The notes under the pieces were generated by a model. It saw only the letters and a program-made list of their open reading frames with translations. It made no database searches and was not told the origin of the DNA. Positions 34,866 through 43,570 of a stretch of 64,000 nt of DNA are shown here, in pieces (position 1 is the first letter of the stretch; each line of letters begins with the position of its first letter). Origin of the DNA: Streptomyces sp. NBC_01775 (GTDB lineage Bacteria; Actinomycetota; Actinomycetes; Streptomycetales; Streptomycetaceae); NCBI RefSeq assembly GCF_035917675.1, contig NZ_CP109104.1, positions 2,108,001 to 2,172,000 of the forward strand, in the 5' to 3' direction. The translations under genes and the position numbers were made by a program.

Positions 34866-36206
34866 GTGAAGTTGAAAGCAAGGACGCTGCTCCAACTTCT
34901 CGTATGGGAGCGGGGATGGACGTACGACTCGTTCAGACGCGCCTACGAACAGGCCGCCCGGGAGCTTGCAGCCGCCGCGAGCGAGCCACCCTCCACCGCG
35001 ACCGTGGAAGAGCAGACCTTCCGGCGATGGACGGCGGGCCGTGTGAAAGGGCTCCCGAATCAGCCGGCTCCGCGGGTACTGGAGCACCTGTTCGGCTACC
35101 CCGTCGCTCAGCTCTTGGGGCCGCCGGTGGAGACGCCTCCGGCTCCACCCCACCAGCACGTATTTGCGCTCAATGAAAGTGAACTTGCGATGACTGCTCG
35201 GGACGCAGCGGCACACGCCAGCGGCGCCGCCTCCCTCAACGTGCCGGACATGACGCTCGACCAGCTCGAAGACGACGTCATTGCCCTGGCTCGCGACTAC
35301 AACCGCACCTCTCCTGTCGAGGTGTACCGCCGGGCAAAGGAACTCCTGGGTATTGCGCAGTCCCTGCTGGAGCGGACGGAAGTGCCCCGGCAAAAGCAGC
35401 GCGGGTATCTCGCCTCCGGCCAGTCAGCCGCTCTTCTTTCGGCAATCTGCTTCGACTTGGGGTCCCTGCCCACCGCCGTATCGCTCTCACGTACAGCGGC
35501 TCTCTACGGACAGGTAATCGAGCACGGTCCCCTCCAGGCATACGCTCACGGCGCACTCGCCTTCCTCGCCTACTGGGGAGGCCGGCCTGCGGAGTCGGCC
35601 CGGCTCATCCGCACAGCACAGCGATTCGGCGGGCTCGGCGACACCGCTCGAATCCGCCTCTCCGTCATCGAGGGGCGTTCCTACGGCCACCTGGGCAACC
35701 AACCGGCCGCAGAGCGCGCCATGCGTAATGCCCTGGACCAGAGCACGGGGACACGCGACGAACTCCACGACGATGTCGGTGGCGAGTTCGGCTTCCCGAG
35801 TGATCGAGTCGCGATGAGCAACGCCACCACATACCTTCTGCTCCGCGACGCCGAAGGAGCCGAGGAGGCAGCGACCACCACCCTGGGGCTGCTGGCGAAC
35901 AGGCCCGAGGACCAGCGACCGATCCTCACCTCGGCTCAGGCTTCGGTCGACCTTGCCCGCGCCCGGCTGCTCCGTGGCGAACTCGCCGGGGCCCACGAGG
36001 CTCTGGAGCCCGTCTTCTCCGTGCCCGCAGTGTGGCGGGGCGCCGGAATTCTGGAGCGGCTGGCGGCGGTCCGAGCCGAACTCTGCCGCCCCCACTTCAA
36101 TGGTGCGGCCGAGACGAACGCGCTGGGCGAGCGGATCGAAGAGTTCACCGCCGCTGCCACCGCGCAGACGCTCGGCCCCGGCGCGCCGCTGGCTCTCGAA
36201 GCCTGA
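34866..36206 (+). CDS. XRE-like/TPR transcriptional regulator
   Basis: 446 residues, GTG at 34866 with AGGAGAGG seven bases upstream; the frame opens earlier but lacks a ribosome site. The N-terminal 70 residues form a divergent helix-turn-helix (LLVWERGWTYDSFRRAYEQA, EEQTFRRWTAGRVKGLPNQP). The rest is made of TPR-like helical repeats: AKELLGIAQSLLE, LPTAVSLSRTAALYG, AYAHGALAFLAYWGGRPAES, ARARLLRGELAGAHEAL. It resembles Streptomyces regulators with an N-terminal DNA-binding domain and C-terminal TPR sensor. Divergent from the ATPase gene, so it probably controls that operon or the lanthipeptide cluster. It converges on the next gene with a 2-bp gap. Confidence 0.72.
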   Translation: MKLKARTLLQLLVWERGWTYDSFRRAYEQAARELAAAASEPPSTATVEEQTFRRWTAGRVKGLPNQPAPRVLEHLFGYPVAQLLGPPVETPPAPPHQHVFALNESELAMTARDAAAHASGAASLNVPDMTLDQLEDDVIALARDYNRTSPVEVYRRAKELLGIAQSLLERTEVPRQKQRGYLASGQSAALLSAICFDLGSLPTAVSLSRTAALYGQVIEHGPLQAYAHGALAFLAYWGGRPAESARLIRTAQRFGGLGDTARIRLSVIEGRSYGHLGNQPAAERAMRNALDQSTGTRDELHDDVGGEFGFPSDRVAMSNATTYLLLRDAEGAEEAATTTLGLLANRPEDQRPILTSAQASVDLARARLLRGELAGAHEALEPVFSVPAVWRGAGILERLAAVRAELCRPHFNGAAETNALGERIEEFTAAATAQTLGPGAPLALEA

Positions 36207-36208
36207 CC

Positions 36209-37240
36209 TCAGCCGGTCACCTTGGCCAGTATCTCCGTCTCCTTTGCCACCGAGATCCCGTGCTCAGCCCAGCGGGGATGTTCGACCGGCGTTCCACCAG
36301 TACGCAACCATTCCCACGTATCGGCGACGGTCTCTTCGAGCGGGCGGCATCGCAGTCCGGCTCGCTGGGCCCGCGTGGAGTCGATCCTCCATACGCCGGC
36401 GTGGGTACGCCACAGCGGTAGCTCGGTCCACTGCTGTATTCCGTGGTCCACAAGTAGGTCATCGCGGGCCCAGACAAGGTGCCCCGAGCCGCCGGTCACC
36501 TTCAGACAAGCGTTGAGAAGGCCGCCCATCGTCCCGTGACCGATAGGAGCCGTGACGTTGTACGCACCACCATCAGAAACCTGCGACTGATCGAGAGCGA
36601 ACGCCGCCACATCACGGACGTCCACAGGCTGGATCCCCTTGTCCGGGGCTCCAGGCGCGAGAATCGCACCACCCCTCTTCGCCCGGCCCAGCCACCACGG
36701 CAGTCGGCCGATGTATTCGCCCGGACCCAGAATGACCCCCGGGCGCAGGACCGAGACCCGCTCGGCTCCGAAAGCTTCCAGAGCCGCTCGCTCGGCACCC
36801 GCTTTCTGCCGCCCGTAGTACCAATCCGGCCCCTCCCAGCCGGGGGGCAGGCGACCGTAGTCGACGTCCGCGTCCGCCGGACCGTCCAGCACCTCCGAGG
36901 TCTCCGTCAGCGGCTCGCTCGGCCAGCCCCGGTAGGCGTTCACCGTGGAGACGTAGATGTACTTTCCTGCCACCGGTTCCAGAGCTTTCGCCCCCGCCAG
37001 CACGTCACGGGGAGCCAGCTCGGAGGCAGAAGTGTCAATCACCGCGTCCCACGGTCCATGCGCCGCCAGGGCCGCCAGATCCTCCGAAACGGTGCGGTCC
37101 CCGTGGATCTCCGTCACCCCGTCCGGGGCAGAGCCGGAGCGTCCTCGGTTGAAGGCAGAAACCTCCCATCCCCGACCGAGCGCCGCCTGAGCGACTGCCC
37201 GGCCCAAGAACCACGTTCCGCCCAGCACAAGAATCCTCAT
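36209..37240 (-). CDS. NAD-dependent epimerase/dehydratase (extended SDR)
   Basis: 343 residues, ATG at 37240 after GCGGAGGC. Extended short-chain dehydrogenase/reductase: MRILVLGGTWFLGRAVAQAA (Rossmann GGTxFxG), DVIDTSA, then YVSTVNAYRGW and YYGRQKAGAE with the Tyr-x3-Lys pair. A substrate-domain segment LRPGVILGPGEYIGRLPWWL follows. Members act on nucleotide sugars or other small ketones; the substrate is not predictable. It may be unrelated to the lanthipeptide cluster. Confidence 0.85.
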   Translation of the reverse strand: MRILVLGGTWFLGRAVAQAALGRGWEVSAFNRGRSGSAPDGVTEIHGDRTVSEDLAALAAHGPWDAVIDTSASELAPRDVLAGAKALEPVAGKYIYVSTVNAYRGWPSEPLTETSEVLDGPADADVDYGRLPPGWEGPDWYYGRQKAGAERAALEAFGAERVSVLRPGVILGPGEYIGRLPWWLGRAKRGGAILAPGAPDKGIQPVDVRDVAAFALDQSQVSDGGAYNVTAPIGHGTMGGLLNACLKVTGGSGHLVWARDDLLVDHGIQQWTELPLWRTHAGVWRIDSTRAQRAGLRCRPLEETVADTWEWLRTGGTPVEHPRWAEHGISVAKETEILAKVTG

Positions 37241-37444
37241 GCCTCCGCATCCTGCCTGGAACGCCCTCACAAGCGCTACGGCGACGGGGCGGTGGGGAAT
37301 GTCTCTGATCCGTCGGGGTCTTGGTGTGTCACGTCGGCTGTCCGATGCCGGTCGGCGTACGCACTCGTCGGCGGCGGTTCCACGACGTGCCCCTCGTTGT
37401 CCGGGAGTGATGGACACGGTCGAAGGTCATAGAGTTCAGCCCGC

Positions 37445-37600
37445 AGCTACGCTGCGGATGTTTCCTCGACGACCCAGGACAGGTACGGCTCTGACCCACC
37501 CGTCACGGGAAGGGTGATCCACTCCGGAACGTCGTAGGTGGTGTTTCTGCGCGACCCAGGACTCAGGAGCTGGGAGCCGCTCAGAGGGCTTTTGAAGTAG
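37445..37600 (-). pseudogene. 3' fragment of an unrecognised gene beside an IS remnant
   Basis: A frame ending in TAG at about 37445 encodes SAYFKSPLSGSQLLSPGSRR, then NTTYDVPEWITLPVTGGSEP and YLSWVVEETSAA. It looks protein-like but has no start and runs up to the IS5-type relic at 37620. I read it as the C-terminal end of a gene cut by that insertion; family unknown. The rest of 37241-37619 shows nothing else. Confidence 0.3.
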
Positions 37601-37619
37601 GCGGATTGCACTGTATCTC

Positions 37620-38198
37620 CTAGTAGGTTCCTCGCCAGGCGGGTGTGGTCTCGTCCGTTATGCGCTTGGCGAGGTTGTCAATCGAGGCGATGTGGATCAC
37701 CGCTTCGGAGCTGGCAATGAGGGTCTCGTAGTCGCGGGCGAGGCGGCGGTGCATCATGATCCAACCGATACTCCGCTCGACCACCCAGCGCCTTTTCAGG
37801 ACGTGGAACCCACGGGTATCCGGGTTTCTGTTGACGACTTCCACATCGATTCCGAGGCTGGCACCGTGCTCGACGACGGTGTTCTTGAAGCCGGTGTCGA
37901 CCCAGCTCTTGGAGATGGTCGGGTACTTCTCCTTCGCCTGGTCGAGGAGGCGTATTCCCAGAGCATTCTCCGAGAGGCCGGGGGCGGTGACGGTCACGGC
38001 AAGGATGAGGCCGATCGTGTCGGTGATGATGCCGCGCTTCCTGCCGACAATCTTCTTGGCTGCATCCGTTCCCTGGCTGGTCAGAGGCACGTTACTGGAG
38101 GTCTTCACGCTCTGGGTGTCGATCACGGAGGCGGTCGGCTCGATCAGGGCCCATCGGGCGTCGGACAGGCCGCTGGGGTACGGCTTGCGCTCGCTCAC
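37620..38198 (-). pseudogene. IS5-family transposase with internal deletion
   Basis: Begins at a proper IS5-type start (GTG, SERKPYPSGLSDARWALIEP), then jumps directly to TASVIDTQSVKTSSNV, skipping roughly 90-100 residues of the usual N-terminal domain, while keeping one open frame. The DDE residues are present: Asp in VIDTQS, Asp in SWVDTGFKN, Glu in VVERSIGW. Because the reading frame was kept, the deletion gives a 192-residue protein, but without the N-terminal DNA-binding part it should be inactive. Clear terminal inverted repeats were not found. Confidence 0.75.
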
Positions 38199-38522
38199 GG
38201 CGTAGCGTGATCACGGGTGAGCCGGAGGGCTCGGCTCCGCTGTTCATCAGGCGATTCCGTGGCATCTTCAACCAGACGGACTTCCGGGTGCAGAAGCGAA
38301 CGAGGCGGATGGCCGAGCGCCCGTCCCGGAGAAGGTCATTCGCCGCCTACGGGATGAAAGCCCTCAGAGTGGGGCAGGGACGAGAGCCGCATATGGGTCC
38401 TGAACTGCATAAACGCCCTCTCAGATGCGGCGGAGTACCTCAGTCCGCTGGCTCAACCTCTCGGATCGCCCCTCCCCCAACATCCAGGGCGCGGCGGCTC
38501 TTCGCGAGGCTGGGTTGGCGGG
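38199..38522. other. Non-coding stretch between IS5 relic and Septu-like pair
   Basis: About 320 bases. A short plus-strand frame from 38207 has basic residues but no ribosome site or domain. It holds whatever 3' end the HNH gene transcript uses; no strong hairpin was seen. Confidence 0.35.
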
Positions 38523-39371
38523 TCAGAGAGCTGCGAAGCCGCCCGAGCAGTACCAGGAGCTGTTGGCCAGCGCCCAGTACGTAGCCGTCTTCCAGTGGTT
38601 ACGGCGTACAGCGCTCTCGCTGAGCGCGCGTTCTTTGGCGTAGTCACGCACCCCCTCGGCTCCCGCCACATCGAAGAGCTGTTGCAGCACATAGGCGAGT
38701 CCCGCCAGCTCGTCGCTGGCCTGGGCGGCATACAGGCGGTCGAGTCGGAAGGTATTGAAGTGGTGCCGAACGCGGGCGGCCAGACATGTCGACCACTCCC
38801 CCGACGGTCTGACGCAGAACCGTAGCGCCGCCAACCCCTCCTCCAGTACCTCAGCGGACAGCCACGTCTCTTGGTCTATGTCGTCGAAGTACGGGTGCAG
38901 AGTCTGCTCTTCAGCGGTGGCCGGCGCCGCGCTCGTCTTCGTCTTGTTGCAGTCACTGCACGCCGGCACCAAGTTCGAGGGGATCACAGCGAGGTAGGGG
39001 TAAGCGGACTTCGGCAGGTGATGATCGAGAGTGGTCACGGTGCCGTGCCCGCACAGGGGGCAACGGCGGGCAGCCAGCTTCAACTCGTCATACACCCGCC
39101 TGCCCGGCGCGCCCCGGCTCGCCATCGAGTTCGTGTAGACCTTCGTGAGGTCCTCTGCTGCCGTCGGCTCCCCCTTCGTCGGCCCGAAGTCCGTCGAGCT
39201 CAGCGTGTGGAGCGTCGCCGCTGCAGCGCTTTGTTCGTAGCGCTCTGCGGCGAGGACTACGACGGTTTCAAGCGATTCCAGACGGGCCTTGAGGAGAGGA
39301 TCTCTGCTGCGGCTTATACAGGTGCGGTAGGTGTCACGCGGGGTGTGGGAAGGTTTTCCCAGCGGCCACAT
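38523..39371 (-). CDS. ptuB: HNH endonuclease, Septu PtuB-like
   Basis: 282 residues. The ATG at 39371 overlaps the upstream stop as TGATG, so it is translationally coupled to the ATPase. An HNH nuclease with zinc knuckles lies at about residues 103-140: CPLCGHGTVTTLDHHLPKSA, then NLVPACSDCNKTK, giving the two CxxC pairs, the catalytic His-His and the Asn/His. The N- and C-terminal parts are helical. In the Septu defence system PtuB is the nuclease partner of a PtuA ATPase and cuts DNA on phage infection. Pairing and order here match. Confidence 0.78.
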   Translation of the reverse strand: MWPLGKPSHTPRDTYRTCISRSRDPLLKARLESLETVVVLAAERYEQSAAAATLHTLSSTDFGPTKGEPTAAEDLTKVYTNSMASRGAPGRRVYDELKLAARRCPLCGHGTVTTLDHHLPKSAYPYLAVIPSNLVPACSDCNKTKTSAAPATAEEQTLHPYFDDIDQETWLSAEVLEEGLAALRFCVRPSGEWSTCLAARVRHHFNTFRLDRLYAAQASDELAGLAYVLQQLFDVAGAEGVRDYAKERALSESAVRRNHWKTATYWALANSSWYCSGGFAAL

Positions 39372-40921
39372 CAGCAGCCCTCCTCCTGGTCCCGCCGGTC
39401 CCGGATCGCAATCATGGAGCGGAGCAGGGCGCGTGCCTCACCGCCGAGCTGCCCGCCAAACCTGTCAACGATCTGCTGGTAGTCCAGGCGCCTGGCCACG
39501 GCCTCTTCCAGCTCGCGGTGAAAGCCTGAGCGGGTGACCTCCAGGCCGAAGACCTCACGTGTGAGCACGCCGACGTTCTCCCCGAAGGTCTCCACATCCG
39601 GTCTATCTGCCACGAGCGCGGTCCCGGAGCGGCGTAGCACCGATACGCAGGAGCGGGGGGTTTCCTGCAGCACCACAGGTGAGTGGGTAGCGATGATGGC
39701 GACGCCGTTGCGGTTGGTGAGGAGGTCGGAGACGGCCCGGATGAACGCGGACAGCAGTGGTGGGTGCAGGTGTGTCTCCGGCTCATCGATCAGCACCAGG
39801 GAGCGTTCGGTGACGCGGCGGACCAGGTGGGTTATCGCCAGCAAGACGATCTTGTGTCCGGAACTCATCCGACTGAAGCTGCGCGCCATGGATGTCCTGT
39901 CGGCCGCTTTGAGCGCCTCCCCGATCTCAATCGAGTCGGGGTTGTAGGGCGCTTCTCCCATCGCGAAGGGCTTGATGAGGTAGACCAGAGAGTCGAACCC
40001 CATGGTCTCCAAAGCCGTGATCCATCGGCGCAGAAGTTCACCGTTCAGGTCTGCGAGCACCTCCACGTACTCGTTCGCAAGCTGGTGAGGCTCCTTGAAA
40101 ATAGGGGTGCTGTTCTCCATCTCCCCTGAAGGTTCCTGGCTGAGGCTCACATACGTGTGCGGGACGACGGAGTCTGGCTCGACGGCGGTGAATGGATCGA
40201 ACGCACTGAAGCTCACTGACACCATGTTTGTGAACAGCTGCTCGTCGTCAGCGATGTTGGTGACCACTCCCCCGGTCCCGTCCCCGAGGCCGACAGCAGC
40301 CCTCGCGAAAGCCCGCAGCAGATGCGTCTTCCCGACACCGTTGCTGCCGATGAGGGCGTGGATGTTGGTCGGGGGCGTGGACTCCGGAGTCACATCGAAG
40401 CGCAGACGCACAGACGGCTCCGTGTCTGTGCCGCCGGTAGGCGCGTCAAAGGTGAACCGGAACGGAGTAAGTCGTGCCCCGCCATGCGCGATGCGGTGGA
40501 ACTGCGCAACCACAGTCGTGAGCGTGACGGACCGCAGGAGGGACCTGTTCAGCACCTCCTCCCCCATAGCCCCTTCCAGCAGAGTCGGGCTGTAGGCGAC
40601 ATCGCACAGAGCCGTCAGTATCTGTGTCCGTGCTGTGGGGCCGAGGGCCTGGAGGCCCTCGTAGTAGCCGTCGTCCTGGCCGAGAGAGAAGAACCTTTCG
40701 GAGTCCAGCGCATCGAAGCTCAGCGGCAGTTCGGGCCGCCCGCTGTCCAGACCGAACTGACCGATGCCCACCTGGCCGATCGTGTAAGTTTCGCCGTCGC
40801 TTGTTCGAACGACCAGGAGGTAGGTCGTCTTGAAGCCGAAGTCATCCCAGCTGTCAGAGAACAGGTAGTACCCCCGCTGCGACGGCACGGGAGAAAAGTA
40901 CGGTCGCACCTCGAACTGCAT
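39371..40921 (-). CDS. ptuA: AAA/ABC-type ATPase, Septu PtuA-like
   Basis: 516 residues. The start is the ATG at 40921 with GGGAGGGG upstream. An OLD/SMC-like ABC ATPase: Walker A IGSNGVGKTHLLRAF (about 205), signature FSRMSSGHKIVLLA, Walker B VLIDEPETHLHPP and switch histidine ATHSPVVLQ. The N-terminal beta-rich region (to about 190) is an extension not seen in small PtuA proteins. In Septu, PtuA assembles as a multimer that holds PtuB inactive until nucleotide depletion. It directly follows the serine recombinase gene, as cargo of a mobile element would. Confidence 0.78.
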   Translation of the reverse strand: MQFEVRPYFSPVPSQRGYYLFSDSWDDFGFKTTYLLVVRTSDGETYTIGQVGIGQFGLDSGRPELPLSFDALDSERFFSLGQDDGYYEGLQALGPTARTQILTALCDVAYSPTLLEGAMGEEVLNRSLLRSVTLTTVVAQFHRIAHGGARLTPFRFTFDAPTGGTDTEPSVRLRFDVTPESTPPTNIHALIGSNGVGKTHLLRAFARAAVGLGDGTGGVVTNIADDEQLFTNMVSVSFSAFDPFTAVEPDSVVPHTYVSLSQEPSGEMENSTPIFKEPHQLANEYVEVLADLNGELLRRWITALETMGFDSLVYLIKPFAMGEAPYNPDSIEIGEALKAADRTSMARSFSRMSSGHKIVLLAITHLVRRVTERSLVLIDEPETHLHPPLLSAFIRAVSDLLTNRNGVAIIATHSPVVLQETPRSCVSVLRRSGTALVADRPDVETFGENVGVLTREVFGLEVTRSGFHRELEEAVARRLDYQQIVDRFGGQLGGEARALLRSMIAIRDRRDQEEGC

Positions 40922-41142
40922 CGGGCCGCCCCTCCCTTTGCGGGGACGACGCCCCGCTCTCCAGCACCGAATTATGACAGTGTGCCGGTCAAGTGTGGTT
41001 CGACGCAGCAGCCTCGCCCCCGTCGCTGTCGGCGCACCCCAAGACCGTATTGTCGAGTAGCACATCGTGAGGGCCGACCGTCGATGCGTTAGCTGCCACT
41101 CCCCCGTCCTGCTCCCGCTCGCGCTCATCCCAGCTCAGCCTC

Positions 41143-42735
41143 TTAAGCCACCCACTCGACCGTAACCCTGTCCAAGATTGGTGTTCGATCCCCTTGGTAC
41201 CGAGCCGGGGCTATCGTGAGGGACTTCAGAACGCACTCCAGCAGCATCCGCCGGTCCGGCATCATCGATTCTTCCCAGGCTTCCATCAGCGCCTGCCCAT
41301 CGGCGAAGAACAAGGAGAGGTCGGCCTGCTGAGCAAGCTCTCCGGCTTCGCGTTCCAGCAAGTCGATGACCGACGTCTGTTCTGCTGACAGCTTCTTGAA
41401 GCGGATCTCTGAGAGAGAACCGTCGACGTAGTAGTCGTGCTCCAGTTTGTCGCGCCGGGCACCGGCGGCGTCCAGGGCGGCGATGACGTCCTTCCTGCGC
41501 TCCTCACGTTCCGTATCGTGCAGGACTGCCCAGCGCCGGACGATCGCGTCGAGGCCGGGGTCTCCGTATTCGAGCGCGGACACGTGGCTCAGCCACATGG
41601 CCTCGACCGCCGCGTCCATGCGCTCGGCACGGACCACAACGCCCGCACACTCCTCATTGCCGTACATGCTCCTCGTACGGCACCGGTAGTGGCGGCCTCG
41701 GTTACCACCGCTCCCAACCATCGGGCCGGCACAGTACGGGCAGGTGAAGATGCCGCCCAAGAAAGTCGTGTGGGGGCGCTTCCCCCGCGCCCCTCCGCCC
41801 ATCCGCGTGACCCTGGAATCGATCGCTGCGAGGATGCGCAGCCTCTCCCCCGGCGTCACGACCCCCTCGCCCACGACGACGGGATTCCCCTTCGCGTCCC
41901 TGACCGGCTCCTCCGTCGATGTCCAGACATCCAGCGGCTGGCCGAACTCGTCGTGCAACCGCTGCTTCGCGGGCAAGAGGCCGGCCCATGCCGCCGACCT
42001 GACCATGCGTGTGACGGCCCGTGAATCCCAGCGGAAGCCATCCCTGGTCCGGACGCCGTTCTGGTTGAGTTCCTGGGCCACTTTCATCGCCGACCGCCCC
42101 TTGAGCAGCTCGTCCGCGGCGTAGCGGGCATGGGGGTATTCGGCTGGATGCCGCTCGATGTGATCCGAACCTTTCGGTGACACGACGCCATAGGGCGTCC
42201 TTCCGCCCGACCACTTTCCCGCCGTGCGTGCTGCCGCTTTGCCGGTGGTCACTCGAAGCGTCAGGTCCCTGATCTCATCCCGGGCACGCTCGGCCAGGAT
42301 GGCGAAGACGATGCGGGTGCCGGGCTGGCTGGAGTCCAGATTCTCCTGAAGCACATAGAGACGTGCCCGGCGACGGTCGAACTCATCGAGCGCGCCACCG
42401 ATGGCTGCCATGCCACGGCGATCGAACCGGTCTGTCTTCCAGACCGCGAGCGTCTTGACCTCGCCGGCGATCACTGCAGCCATCGCGCCTTCGAGCTCCG
42501 CACGGCGCACGTGTGCCTTGGAGGCGCTCCGCTGCTCCAGCCAGACCTTGCGAACGGTCAGCCCCTGCCGGTCCATCTCACGACGCAGGTCCCGCGCATG
42601 CTGCTTGAGGGTCTCGACCGTTTCCCGCTTCTTGCTGCGACGGATGTACAGATCGACAAGGTCTCCCGGACCCTTCCCCCGCAGCTCCTGGGGAGTCGCC
42701 TCCCGGAACTCTTCCGCCACTTCTTTCTCGCTCAT
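41143..42735 (-). CDS. Large serine recombinase (integrase)
   Basis: 530 residues, ATG at 42735. N-terminal resolvase domain with catalytic Ser34 in DLYIRRSKKRE and downstream VWKTDRFDRRG and TRIVFAILAERARDEI. The recombinase DNA-binding domain includes GGRTPYGV. A zinc-ribbon domain (FTCPYCAGPMVGSG, CRTRSMYGNEECAG) and a C-terminal coiled coil (DKLEHDYYVDGSLSEIRFKKL) follow. This is the complete domain set of phiC31-type integrases that recombine attP with a specific attB. Its start lies about 75 bp from the point where rsgA is interrupted, the usual int-att spacing. Confidence 0.9.
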   Translation of the reverse strand: MSEKEVAEEFREATPQELRGKGPGDLVDLYIRRSKKRETVETLKQHARDLRREMDRQGLTVRKVWLEQRSASKAHVRRAELEGAMAAVIAGEVKTLAVWKTDRFDRRGMAAIGGALDEFDRRRARLYVLQENLDSSQPGTRIVFAILAERARDEIRDLTLRVTTGKAAARTAGKWSGGRTPYGVVSPKGSDHIERHPAEYPHARYAADELLKGRSAMKVAQELNQNGVRTRDGFRWDSRAVTRMVRSAAWAGLLPAKQRLHDEFGQPLDVWTSTEEPVRDAKGNPVVVGEGVVTPGERLRILAAIDSRVTRMGGGARGKRPHTTFLGGIFTCPYCAGPMVGSGGNRGRHYRCRTRSMYGNEECAGVVVRAERMDAAVEAMWLSHVSALEYGDPGLDAIVRRWAVLHDTEREERRKDVIAALDAAGARRDKLEHDYYVDGSLSEIRFKKLSAEQTSVIDLLEREAGELAQQADLSLFFADGQALMEAWEESMMPDRRMLLECVLKSLTIAPARYQGDRTPILDRVTVEWVA

Positions 42736-42815
42736 AGTCCCCTCCTACACACAGATCCCGGCCTCTCCAAACGGCATCTGTGCAGGTGAGGGCTGAGCTG
42801 TATGAGACGGCGCTC
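42736..42815. other. Probable hybrid attachment site inside rsgA
   Basis: Between the integrase start (42735) and about 42810 the sequence changes from integrase upstream DNA to rsgA coding sequence, which breaks after codons for LAWESA where RsgA proteins normally continue with a hydrophobic strand. This is where attL or attR must lie. The exact core cannot be defined without the other half site, which is not in the window. Confidence 0.5.
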
Positions 42816-43285
42816 TCCCAGGCCAGCGAGATGAACCGCTCGATGCGGCCCAGGTCCAGGTCGCCGCCGAGCGGGGCGGCGATCAGCGCGTGATCGACGT
42901 TCGCCGCCAGGACCTGGCCTTCGGAGCGCTTCGAGGACGTCGAGCGCACGAAAGCCGTACGACGAGGCAGCAGCGTCCGCACATACCGAGGGTCACAGCC
43001 CTCGGGATCGACGGCGGCCCAGTCCCCCGTACACACGACCCTCATCGGATCGCGCGGCACGACGAACTCGGTATCCGCCTGCACCACACCGGCAGGCGTG
43101 ACGACATCGCACTGCCCGCGATCGACACGGACGACACGGCCGGGCAGCAGCCCCTGCTCGGCGTACGGCGCGAACACGGCATCCCAGTCCGCATCCCAGC
43201 CGTACGAAGTCAGCAGATGCGCGGAGGACGAAGACGAGCCCGGAAAGGAGGAGAGAGAGGAAGCGGAAGAAGAAGAGGAAGACAA
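42810..43285 (-). pseudogene. rsgA: 5' portion of rsgA (ribosome small-subunit GTPase A)
   Basis: A frame starting near 43285 (TTG after GAAGGG; upstream starts possible) encodes a poly-serine stretch, then SYGWDADWDAVFAPYAEQGL, RVVRVDRGQCDVVTPAG, GDWAAVDPEG, LLPRRTAFVRSTSSKRSEGQ and LGRIERFISLAWES. This is the OB-fold and start of the GTPase domain of RsgA. The G-motifs (NKxD, Walker A GxxGxGKS) are absent because the frame breaks at about 42810. Neighbouring genes are not the usual rsgA neighbours (aroA), so this may be a carried half-site from a previous excision or a second copy. Confidence 0.75.
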
Positions 43286-43366
43286 GGGTGACCCTTCACA
43301 GGGCGGCCCCGACTGCACGTTCCACTGCCCAACTGCGCGCACATGGACGCGAAGGAAATAAGCAGG

Positions 43367-43438
43367 TCAGCCGGTGGCCACGGAGGTGGACTTGATGAAC
43401 TTCCGGATGCGGGCAGCGCCCATCTCGACAACAGCCAT
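43367..43438 (-). CDS. Possible 23-residue peptide
   Basis: ATG at 43438 preceded by GGGAGGTGTGACCG, a near-perfect ribosome site, encodes MAVVEMGAARIRKFIKSTSV plus ATG and stops at TGA 43369-43367. It lies between the directionality-factor gene and the rsgA fragment on the same strand. The strong ribosome site argues for translation; no family is known to me. Confidence 0.35.
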   Translation of the reverse strand: MAVVEMGAARIRKFIKSTSVATG

Positions 43439-43570
43439 CGGTCACACCTCCCAGGTCTCTCTCAACGCCTCAGCAACGGCGAACAGCCGCCGCACGAACA
43501 AGGGCGACCGTAGCCGCCCGCCCTGGCACGCGCCACCGCTTTTCCACCCGCGCCCGCGCCGAACGGAACC

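Noticed and set aside
34800..34866. Upstream start for the TPR regulator giving 22 extra residues
   Set aside because: No ribosome site there; AGGAGAGG directly before the GTG at 34866 decides the start.
43205..43290. Serine-rich repeat in the rsgA fragment as a functional tandem repeat
   Set aside because: It is a simple codon-level low-complexity tract (GAAGAAGA-type), as often found near the N-terminus of Streptomyces RsgA; no defined unit.
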